A stretch of DNA of 64,000 nucleotides from NCBI GenBank assembly GCA_009760855.2, contig WPIO01000148.1:577501-641500 (forward strand), written 5' to 3'. The notes below the pieces were generated by a model, which searched no databases, was not told where the DNA came from, and worked only from the letters and a program-made list of their open reading frames with translations. A program made the translations under genes and the position numbers. This document shows, one piece after another, positions 48,235 to 59,700 of the stretch. Position 1 is the first letter of the stretch. Every line of letters starts with the position of its first letter. Source of the stretch: Cristatella mucedo (taxonomy: Eukaryota; Bryozoa; Phylactolaemata; Cristatellidae).

Positions 48235-49423
48235 CTGAAATATGGTGTACCTCAAAGCTCCGTGCTTGGTCCGATTCTTCTCACGGTTTATACTCTCCCT
48301 CTTGCCGATGTGATTGCCAAGCAAAATCTAGGCTTTCACTTCTTTGCGGACGATACTCAGTTGTACCTTCGCTTTGATCCCTCCCAGCCCTCGAGCACGT
48401 CGAATTCTCTCAACTCTCTTGCTGCATGTATTGATGACATCCCCACATGGATGGCATCAAATTTTTTCAATTTAAATGATGATAAAAACTATCTTACTAG
48501 TTATGGGTAAACCAAGTGTGATTCTGAAATCGGAATGGCTAAGGCTCAAAGTCGGCTCTGCTAGCATATCTCCTGCTGAATCTGCACGAAATCTAGGTGC
48601 CATGCTCCAAATTGACCTTTTGTTAGACGACCACATTAGCTCCCCAATCAAGTCTGCCTACTTTCAGCTACTTAGCATTGCTAAAATTCGGGCTTGTTAG
48701 ATAGCGATACCACAATTAAGTTGGCCCATGCATTTGTGATATCTTGTCTTGACTTCTGTAAACCACTGCTGGCTGACCTACCGGCGTGTACTGTCAGGTG
48801 CTTACCGCTGGTGCAAAACTCTGCAGCTAGGCTTGTCTGTCGTGAGCGTCGCAGTTGCCTCATCACACCACATCTCGCCAATCTGCACTGGCTATATAAG
48901 TCAACAACGGATTGACTTCAAGGTTGTCTTACTCACTTTTAGGTCCTTCATTCTTGCCCACCTATCAGATCTACTCCCGCCAAGCTAAGCATCGTACCAC
49001 CTGTTTTTTTGGAATATAGCTGTTTACCAATACCTCGTACAAACCTCAAATCCTTTGGAGACCGTGTCTGTAGTTCGTATGCTCCCAAAGCCTAGAACTC
49101 ACTCCCGACTTGCGTCACGACACCCCCTGATTGGATCGCAGTTAAAAATAAATAAAAACGCACCTATTTCGGACAGCATCTAGTGGGTCCCGTGATTCAC
49201 CCTTTATGTGCTTATGCGTGCTGACACTGTTGCATGCTGCCACTAACCGCACTTGCATGCTGACCTTGTGCATGTTACCCCTAACCATGCTATTCATGTT
49301 GTTTATTGACCATGCTACAACTAACCATTCGATCATGTTTCCTTTGCAGCAAATGTAAAGCGCCCAGAAAGAGATTGAGTTCTCTGAGGGTACTTTATCA
49401 AGTGCATTATTATTATTTTCGGT
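48235..49423 (+). mobile_element. LINE-A copy including the RT catalytic box
   Basis: The most complete copy at the 5' side. It starts in VPQSSVLGPILLTVYTLPLA and includes FHFFADDTQLYL, with the catalytic FADD codons at 48343-48354. It runs through the C-terminal half with a few frameshifts to the hairpin and (ATT)n tail. Confidence 0.88.
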
Positions 49424-49435
49424 ATTGATTTTGTA

Positions 49436-49882
49436 AAATTGTACTTGATAAAGCGCCCTCAGAGAACTCAATCTCTCTCTAGGCGCTTTACATTTGCTGC
49501 AAAGGGAAATGCAATTAAATGGTAAGTAAAATCATGCTTGAAAAACAAACAAAATGAATGACATGGTTAGGGGTGACATGCACAGGGTCAGCATGCAAAT
49601 GTGGTTAGTGGCAGCATGCACAGTGTCAGCACGCATAAGCACATCAAGGACGAATCACAGGGACCCACTAAATGCTGTCCTAAAAAGGTGTTTTTAGGTT
49701 CCTTTTAAATGTGGTCAGGTCAGGGGATGTTCTGACGCAGGTCGGGAGGGAGTTCCAGGCTTTGGGAGCATACGAACTAAATGCACGGTCTCCAAAGGAT
49801 TTGAGGTTTGTACGAGGTATTTCTAGACTGTCGGATTCCGAAAAGCAGGGGGTACGATGCTTGGCCTGATGGGGGAGTATGT
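49436..49882 (-). mobile_element. LINE-A 3' copy, tail-to-tail with previous
   Basis: Hairpin and 3'UTR reading inward to the GGATTCCGAAAAGCAGGGGG block, truncated at about 49882. Forms an inverted pair with the copy ending at 49423. Confidence 0.87.
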
Positions 49883-50029
49883 CGGAGAGATATTCTCGGC
49901 CCAGTTTGGTAATGGCTGGACCAATGGAATGGAACTCTGGTCTGGCTGCTCTATTCTCGGCACGAAAGTCCTACGAATTTTGGCACCGAGTCAGGCCGGC
50001 TATAAAGCCCCACTAGAATAAATATAAAA

Positions 50030-50166
50030 TATAATTCATTTATATAGCGCCCCAAGAGAACTTAATCTCTATTCAGGCGCTTCACATGTGCCACGGGGCT
50101 CGAGCCCACGACCTCAGTCAGACCTTGGTCGGGGTGAGCACCTTAACCGCTAGACCAAACCAGCTC
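50030..50166 (-). mobile_element. SINE-A, well-preserved copy
   Basis: AATTCATTTATATAGCGCCC tail, ACGGGGCTCGAGCCCACGAC B-box region, ACCTTAACCGCTAGACCAAA head. Confidence 0.9.
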
Positions 50167-51743
50167 GGCATGGGTAGCCTGTCCTCCCTGTCAGCTGCAC
50201 TTCGTCACTGCTGTTGGAACGCCTGTACTCCATCCGCTCTCTATCAAATAGCTCGACCACTATTGAATGGAATTTCTATGCTACCGTACTGAGGGCCGAT
50301 GCTGAGCTCTGCTGCGATTGACATTGACCTGAGCATGCACAGATGCTGCTCCTACCAGTCGCTAGCAGTGCGACCAGATTCAGGGCTTCACTTCCGGTTC
50401 TTGAGTCACTTGCGACTGGCACAACTGTGGACGTGGGACCTCTCTCACGGTGTTCAGCCCAGCCAGACTCACGGCCTTTGCTCGGCTAATGAGCGATCTG
50501 CGCTTGACTCGCTGCAGCCTGGCAGCCGCCGCATCTGCCGATTGGACGGATTGATTTACGGACGCGCTACAGCGAGTCTCAGCTCTGCATCCCTCTCTTC
50601 CACTGAGTTCGCAGGCAAGAGCAGACATGATGCTGGCCCCTCTCACACGTGCGTTGTACGAGGTCTGACGAGCCGGAGACTGCTGTTCACCATGACACCC
50701 ACTAAGTCGCAGCCATTACATGAAAATGGCTCCATTTGCGAGGATCTTCGAACGCAAAGGTCAGTTCTGGGCAACAGTTGAGCCCTTCGAGCACAAAGCA
50801 GCTCACTTGGCGTTGCTCTGCCAGTGGCTCAGCTGATACCGGCCACTTCCGCTCGCGACTGGCAGCATCCAGCTGCAACTCACATCGTGTAACTGCAGGT
50901 GCAACTCGGCCGTCTCGCTAATGCCAGCAAGCGCCATCCAGTCGCGGCGTGTGCAGCAGATTACGAATGCTGCAGGCAAACCTGGGGCGGAGCAGGACGA
51001 CACAGCGGTAAACGGCTATATTGCAAAGTCCAGTGCCGTGGCACTTCCACACAAGAGCTCGAGTCTCGACTGGCAAACAGCACAAGCGCAGCGACTTGCC
51101 GACCATGGCACACAAGCATCACGCTCGAATGTGCAAGCGTAGTACAGATCCGAACTCGAGAATAGAGAGCGTGCAGCGCTGCAGAGCTCCGGGAACCTGC
51201 CGGAACATGCACAGCTGGCCACAAGCGCACGAGCTATAGAGACTGATCGAGTACTCGCAGAGCGGACCATCATAAGTCGACAAGCGGCCAAGGTTCGACA
51301 GCCAATAGAACAAAAGAGCACCGTCCAGTGGCAAGAAAAAAGCGAGAGCACAACTAGACGCCGGTGGAGGCCTATAAAAATAAAGCTAGTATCGGACAAA
51401 CGAGGCGGCGTTGCCTGGCTGGCAAGCCCAGCTCACGGACCTAGGCAGGGACCGGTGCGTGTCTGTTTCCGGTGTCTGCCGCCGTGATGACTTGACGGAT
51501 TGTCTCGCAAGCGCAGCTCAGTCGTACGCGCTGCACGGGGTTCGTGCAATCACGTGCAGGGCCTGAAGGCATGACTCCGAGCTCTTCTGTGAAGGCATCA
51601 CTGCCACGTCATCGTGGGCATGCATTGCGTCACTGAACGAATGGGATGAGTGCATTGGGCGGCTGAGCACCCTCGACCAGACGAATCGTGGCAATCGCCA
51701 CGGTGCAGCAGCGACGGCAGCAACACATGCAGGAAACCTCCGC
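50167..51743. other. Downstream flank of the zinc-finger gene, no gene recognised
   Basis: GC-moderate sequence with short open frames on both strands and no recognised repeat. It may include the 3'UTR of the minus-strand zinc-finger gene, whose stop is at 51744. I found no clear polyadenylation signal. Confidence 0.45.
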
Positions 51744-52362
51744 CTAGAGCAGCAGCGCATGCAGCGAGCCGCCAGTCCCGCCTGAGGCGGCAGCAGCCGC
51801 TGCGTTGTAGAAGGAGCTGAGATAGTCGGGCAGTGGCATCTGCATCACGTGGTGAGTCGCGACCTGGCCGCCGCCGCAAGCAGTGCCCGCTGCGAGCCCC
51901 GCGTCGCCGACCATGTGCATACGCTCGGGATCGGCAGTCGCTGCCAGGACGAGCGAGCTCTGAGGTATGAGCATGTCGCTGGTGCCCACCACCGACAAGA
52001 TTCGATACGATGCAGAATCGACAGGTGCGCCGGCAGCGGCGGACGGCAAGGCGCCGGTGGAGCCAGCATCGGCCGACGGCGCACTGCGCCTGCCGCGCCG
52101 GCGGCCCTTACCGCCGCCGCCTCCTCCTCTGCCGGTGTACGCGTCGGCGGCCGAAACTTCGGACGAGGCTGCACCCTGAGATCCGCCGCTGGCGCTGCTC
52201 AGAGGCGACAAGTGCTTGGTCTTCATGTGCGCCACGAGCTGAGCCTTCTGGATGCCGGCGTATGAGCAGATGCAGCACTTGTACGGCTTGTCATCTTTGT
52301 GTCGCCACAGGTGCCGCTTGAAGCATGCCCGGTCCACACTCTCGTACGAGCAGAACTGGCAG
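51744..52362 (-). CDS. Zinc-finger gene exon 5 (stop)
   Basis: Acceptor TCTTCTGCAG, phase 2 in, TAG stop at 51744-51746. Encodes CQFCSYESVDRACFKRHLWR and YKCCICSYAGIQKAQLVAHM-KTKH, then about 150 low-complexity Gly/Ala/Ser residues with a short basic patch. No clear polyadenylation signal was seen just downstream. Confidence 0.9.
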
Positions 52363-53740
52363 CTGCAGAAGACAAATGATTGGTGGCGTGTCGCACAGTG
52401 CGCAGATCGAGCACGAGGCTCATCAAGTGAGCACATCGAGCACCACGGTTGCACTACCCGAAGCGGGCGTGTGACTAAAGCACACACTCCCGGCATAGGT
52501 GTGATCGGCACGCATCGCTTCAGTCAATACGACGTGGCGGCAGCGATGGTGGTGGTGGTGGAACAAGCTCGCTGGACTAAATAAACAAGGTGGTCGATTT
52601 GCCTTTCCCGTGTTAGCATTCGCACGGTAAAGCAGACAGATGCAGCAAAGGCAGCACAAGTCCCGGGTCGACTTCCGGATGGTTCCACCGAGACGCTTGC
52701 TCACTGCTCTTTCTCGATCGTCCAGCACTCCGACGTTCCGTGCAGCACTAACTGGGGCAGCGCTAGACAAATACAGCCTTGGGCTCATCGGCACCGACTT
52801 TTGGTTGAACTGCTCGAGCTGCAAACGGACGGCCGCTTGCAGCTCGAGCTTGACATGACCTTCGTAATAAGGTCAAGGCTGATCTACCAGCCTCGTTTAT
52901 TTACGTAGTGGCCAAAGATCCTCTAAGGCTATCGTTGCTGCTTGCAGTGGCATCCATAAAGGATTGCACACTGCAGGACTCAAACCCACTACTTGGGTCG
53001 GGAAGAGCGAGCACTTTACCTCCAGAGCTCAGACCCAGATGGCCGAAAGCTGACCTCAGTGAATTGACAACAGAGTTGAGAACAAAACAATATCGAGTCG
53101 CTGATACAGCTTAAGCAGAGATAAGGTAGCATAGATAGGGTGGTGTAGCATAGATCATAGCTCCTTCTCTTTCTTACAACCTTTAGATGAGCAAGAACAG
53201 CAATGTCGTTCGAATGACCACCGAGTATCAATGTCATTATCGTAGTAATATATTAGGTCGTTTGCTACTACATGCTTTCAACGTATAAGGCATGGTCTCC
53301 AAAGAATTTGAGATTTGGACTAGGTTTTGTTAAACAGTTAGATTCCGAAAAGCTTGCGGTACGATGCTTAGCCTGGTGGCAGAGTAGGTCTGATAGGTGG
53401 GCTCTTGCAGTTTGACATTCTCCCTAACGGCAGGTACTCGGCACCACGCAAAACACCGACACGACGTTAATTCAAGAGTTTATTCACTTTTATATGTATT
53501 CAAATAAATATATATACTTATATATATTAGTATATTAATAAAAGTAAATATAAAGTATTTATTTACTACACTACCTCTCCTGCCCGACATCCTCGATGTA
53601 ATTGATGCGCTTCTGCATCCCAAGACTTAGCAATCACTTCCATTAATCACAACGGCCAATACACCAACAGCAGTGCCATAATCTCTGCTGGATCTTAACT
53701 ATCTCTAGGCCATAAACTGGCCGTAGTGTGAATGACAACA

Positions 53741-53789
<49 letters not shown>

Positions 53790-56700
53790 CAATTCATTTA
53801 TATAGCGCCCCAAGAGAACTTGATCTCTATTCAGGCGCTTCACATATACCTCGGGGCTCGAACCCACGACTTCAGTCAGACCTTGGTCGGGGCGAGCACC
53901 TTAACCGCTAGACCAAACCATCTCGGCAATAAATGCCACTGACGCATAAACCAAGAATGCTATAAATTAGCTGCCACAGCTCCAGCCGAACTATCAGATC
54001 TACTCCCCCACCAGGCTGAGCATAGTACCACCAACTTTTCGGAATCGAATCGTTTACCAATATCTCGTACAAATCTCAAATCCTTGGAAGACCGTGCCTT
54101 TAGTTTGTATGCTCCCAAAGCCTGGAGCTCACTCCAACTTGCATCACGACATCTCTCGACTTGTCCACATTTAAAAAGAAACTAAAAATGCATCCTATCA
54201 CAGCATTTAGTGGGTCCCTGTGATTCGTCCTTGATGTGCTTATGCGTGCTGACACTGTGCATGCTGCCACTAACCACATTTGTATGCTGACCCTGTGCAT
54301 GTCACCCCTAATCATTTATTTATTTTGTTTGTTTTTCAAGCATGAAATTACTCAGCATTCAATTGCATTTCATTTTGCAGCAAATGTAAAGCCCCTAGAA
54401 AGAGATCAAGTTCTCTGAGGGCGCTTTATCAAGTGCATTATTATTATTAACTAGGCCGCTGCGGCTGGCTATGAATGTGGCTGCAAGGCTAGTTTTCAAA
54501 CCCCAGAGGTTTGACCACGTGTCTCCTCTGCTAAAAGAGCTGGGATGGCTGCCGGTTGATCAACGGATACAGAGCAAAGTTCTTACGCCGATCCACGAGG
54601 CCCTCCACGGCTTCGGTCCTCCATACTTAGCCGAACTGCTGCACCAGTGTCAGCCTCCTCGTGCCCTCAGAGCCTGTATGGACGATAAATTAGCTGCTCC
54701 ATTCCTCCGCTTAAAGGCAGTAGGCGATAGAAGCATTAGCTCTGCAGGGCCTAGACTGTGGAACTTGCTTCCACAATTCTTACGCAACAACAACTACTCT
54801 CCTGCAGCCGACTATGGCTCATTTTTACCAGCGGTCCTGAGCTGCCACTTCCATGCTACTCACTACCCCAACTGCTCTCCTGACTCTGCTATGCTTCCCA
54901 CTTTCTTTTTGTTGCGTGAGATGAAGTGTGTTGGCTATCGAATGCATACCGAAAGCCGCTTAGGCTGAGAGTGTGCTATACAAAACTCTTGACACGTAAC
55001 ACCCACATAGTGTTTATGGCTTTGTGGAGTTACAAACGGAGATACATTACATTACATTAAATATGGTTAGTGGTGACACACCGATACACATCGTACCTGT
55101 AGGGCTTGACACCTTTATGGATGTTCATATGCGTGGTAAAATAGCTGCCGCTGTCCGTCGAATAGCCGCAAATGTGGCACAAGTGAGCCTTCTTTTCCTC
55201 AGCCGGCTTCTTCTTCAGCGCATTTTCATCTTTAAGGAAAACATGTCCGTTGCAGACACGCAAGGTCGTCATACAGATCGGCGGGGCCGGAGCCACGTTC
55301 GACCTCAGTTCGTGCAAACACTCACAAATTAATCGAGCAGCGGTCTAGTGTCGAGAGTCAGACCCCCCCTTGGGGTAGTGCGACTGCGCCTTGGCGGCCG
55401 GCCCCTCGCGCACGATGAAAAGCGGGCTGGGCGGGCTGCCCGCGGCGGCGGCGGCGCCCACTCACTGGCGGCAGCCTCCTTGAGCGCCGGGTCGGCGTGC
55501 ACGCAGATGACGTGATGACGCAGGCTGCACTGCTGCTTGAAGCTCATGCTGCACTCGGTGCACTGATACGTCTTGTCCTCGCTGTGAATCTTGAGATGCT
55601 CGCTGTACTTTTTCTGCTTGGCAAAGCCCTTGCCTGTGACGGCAGCAAAAGTGATGTAACCAACACGACGGTGGCAGTGCACGGACAATCTTAGCGCAAA
55701 CGAAAATCGCCAGCTCCTGAGCACCGCAGAAGCGTGGGGCAGGGCAGGAACAAGCAAAGGCACTTTGCAGCAGGGCAACCACATTAGAAAAGTGTTGTGA
55801 CAGCAAGCCTCAAGAGCTGTCAGCGAGTCTCGGAGTCATTTAGTGACACAGCTCATCACAAACGGTGACAGCGAATTAGAGGCAGTGTTGCTTCACACAT
55901 TTCTTTACGACAGGCCCCGTGAAGTAATTGACCTCGAATGTATCTGCTAGAAAACTTGACCCCACCCCCAGACACGCACAATCCTCCTCTCAACTTCTCG
56001 AGCGATCACCGGCCCATCTTCACCTGTAGAAGATGTTTTTAGCTGATCGATCGGTGGACACTGGCATTGGTCAGCTGCATTTTAAATCAGCTGCCTTGTG
56101 GCCCATCCTAAATAAGCAGAGATCTCGAAGCAGAGGCTCTCTCTAATCATCAACCAATACCAATATCACCCCCTTGCTTATGTCCGACGTTGTCAAAAAT
56201 CGCTTTCAACAAAAAATCGTAGAAGTCGCACTGCAGTCGGGCTTCCACACATTCTGCACACACGGCGATTGCTCTGCTGTACAACGGCTCACCCTGAGCG
56301 ATGTTTCACCATCTCTCCGCCGATGCACGTGACACTGTGAATCCTGCTGGTACGGTAGGCTGCCAGCGGCTGCTGAGGCATCGAGCACTGGAAACTGTGG
56401 TCGCACCTCATGGAGTGAGGACATTCGGATGATTGCTCGCAGGGGCAGCGACCACACTTGCCCGAGAGTCTGCTTCGACTTTGACACCAAACCCAGTGTC
56501 GAACAAGTTTTTGAAAACACAGCCAGCTCCGTGGTTCTCCAGATTGATCACATTGCCACAGCAGATGACCACTACCCGAGAATGCTTCATGCTAGCACAA
56601 CGGGTAATCATTGGCTGCTTCAAAATTAGATTTGCCGCTATTCACTCCTTGAGTGCAGGCTATCCACGAAATCGCTGAAGCCCCCCCATACCATTTTGAA

Positions 56701-59700
56701 CTCAATTACCCAACTGGTTAGCAATAATATGCAAGGAGTTTGAATCGGATACTAAGTTGCTGAGTAATCACCACCGGCTTACCCTTTTTCAAAGTCTCAA
56801 CTTCATACATTCACCATGTACAAGCAAAACTATTGTACTGAAAAACAATCTGAAAACCAACAAAAAACTTCACAAGCTAAAGGACAATATGCTGTGCATA
56901 AATAGCCATGCTTTTTTAATTTTGTTCCTTCCATGGCCAAGACTGAATGCAACAAAAGTCACTGAAAATAAAGAAAATGCAAAGCGTGAATGCGACTTAA
57001 CCAAGAGCTGACTTGGTATAGAATTGCTAAGGTACCAATGCTGAAGTGACTAGTCTACACGAATTAGAGTGCCAAAATACCACTGCAGTGACACTGCTTG
57101 CCACAGCCGACCAACAGTGGCCGTGCGTTCTCTGTGCACCGAGTTTCTTTGAAAACTTTGTTAAGCACCGAGGACGCATTCGCACATTCCCACTCACGTC
57201 TTGCCCCCCTCTCCCTGCCCCGACGTAACATCGCACGGTGATTTCTATCCGGTTCGACTGGCAAACTCGTCAGCCAATGAGCTCGTCGTCGCTCACGACA
57301 TTTTCCCACTCGGCAACGAGGGAGACGGAGCTCTCTAAGCTCTCAGCACTTTGCTCGTTCGCCATGCGCTCGAGCGCAGCCGCGCGCTCACTCCCTTCGA
57401 GAGTGTCGCTCACCGCAGGTGTGGCACTTGAACTTGGCCTCCAGCGTGCCCTCGTGCATGGCAATGAAGTGCTCCTTCAGCGGGAACCAGTGGTTGTGCG
57501 TGGGCACGAAGCTGCACTTGTAGCACTGCAACTCGTGGCTGTCCCTGGTGTGGCAGCGCTGATGCACCGACAGCTCATGCTCGCTACTCAGCACCGTGAA
57601 GCAGCTGGTCTGTGGACACTTGTGGCGCGGCCTGTCGGAGCCAGGGCCGCCGCCACGGCTGCCGGCCTTCCTGCTGCCGCCGCCGCATCGCGCGCCATTT
57701 TTGGCTCCGGCCGGCTGGCCCTGAGTTGCTGCGCCCCCCGGCACCGACGTCACGGCAGCCGAGGCCGGCACGGCCTGAGCAGGTCCGGCCTCTGCCGCCG
57801 CGGCCGCCATTATCGCCGGACCGAACGCCGCAATGGCGGCCTCGGCCAACGAGTCTAGCGCACTGGCCACGGCGTCTCCGCGAGCGGCCTCGCTGCCGGC
57901 AGTGCTGAGCGCGCTTCCCGAGTCGCCGCCGCCGGCAAAGCTGCCAACACCGACGCTACTGGTGCCACCGAGTGCGCTTCCGGCATCAGAGCTGCCACGC
58001 GTCGGCTCTGAGGACTTGGTCTGATAAAGGCACCATATCTGGTGGTTGATGAGCATGCTCTTCCGGGCAAACGACTTCGAGCAGCAATCGCAGCTGTACA
58101 CGCGAGGCAGAGGTGCGCTGCATGCGTTCGTCATCACGTGACGCTGCAGGCGGGATTCATTCAAGAATCTCTTGTCGCAGCCGCTGCAGCTCACCATGCT
58201 CGTGTGACGTCGCACTGTAGACGGGCTGGCAGCGGCTGCATCGGCAGCAGCTCCGGCCGGGTCAGTGGCGGCCGCTGCTCCACCGCCACCGACGGCGTCC
58301 AGGTCGGCGGCCGGGCTTAAGTTGCCGCTTGCAATGGCACCGCTGCCGGAAAGATGCGACGAGCCGGAACTGCAGCCCTTGGACAGATGCGTGTCCAGGC
58401 AGTCCTGGCTGAACGTCTGCTCGCCACAACTGGAGCATTTCCACTGAGGAAAGGCGAGCCCGTGCTGCTCGTGAGCGTGTTTGCTCAACTTTTGCCGGCT
58501 TGAGAGCACACAGTTGCAAGACTCGCACCGGAAGTGTGAGAAAGCCTCTCGAACTTCCTCGTGCGCGTCCAGAAGGTGCCCGACGCACTGCGGCCACGCA
58601 GCAAACTGCGGCGCCGAGGCGCCCCGATCGGCAGAAGACACACACACGTGACATTCGAAGGCATGCCTGACGCCACCGCCATTGCTGCCGTCGATCACGT
58701 TCCTGTGGCACGACTTGTAAGCCGCCTGCTCCTTGAGAGGGACTGCTTGGCCGCAAGCGGCGACGGGGCAGTCCAGCTGGAGCGGCGGCGGCCGTCGGCT
58801 CCTCGGTCGCCCGCCGCTGCGCCTCTTTGCCTTCAGGCACTGGCGCCGGTGCGCCGCGTAGCGCTTCAGGCTGGGCAGCGTGTCGCCGCACTTTGCGCAC
58901 TCGTACTGATTGCGGTCGCCCGCTCGCGCACCGTTTCTCCCAGCGCTGCCCGGACGATCTGCGACGATCGCGAGCCGGTCGGCCGATGATGAGCATGCCG
59001 ACACCGCCACGTGCGAGGCGGCGTCTCTCGAATCGGCGCGGCTGTGCAGCCTGCCGCCGCAGCCGGGGCCAACCTGCTGCTCGGTGGCCGCTTCGACTGC
59101 ACCACTGCCGCCGCCGCCCGAGCGAACCTCACTCTCAGCGGCCGAGCAGCAGCGACCTACTCCGGCGGCCGATGCCGAGTCGACGCCTGCGGTGGCGGCG
59201 GGCGGTGGCGGCAAGGCCGGTGCGCGCTCGAAGCCTTCTGCTGGCGACTGCTCGATCGGCCGGTGCGTTTCGGCATGCAGCACCACCTCGTCCAGGTCGG
59301 CCGAGGCGTGCTCGCAGTGCCTGCACCGGAACGTCAGGCTCGGCGCGACTCTGTCGAGGGTGTAGGCAAATCGCTCGGGCACGGTGAAGGTAAAGGACAG
59401 CGACACTCTCGCGGAACCCGCCACGCGCATGTGCGTGCGCTCGCCGGTGAGCTCGTCGAGGTGCTCCTCGGCGGCCGGTGCCACCTCGCTGCGCAGCGCC
59501 ACCGACACGGTGCCGCCCGAGCAGGGAAGCGTGCCGTGCGACACGGCTGTCACTGCCTCGTTGCCGCCACTGCCACCCCCGCTGCTGCTGCCGCTGTCGT
59601 AAAAGGCCTCGGCCGAGGCAACGACTGCCGCCGCACCGTAGAGAGAGGCGCTCGTCTGCTCCGGTGTCGACGACAGGTCTGCAACGTCGCCGAGCAGGAC

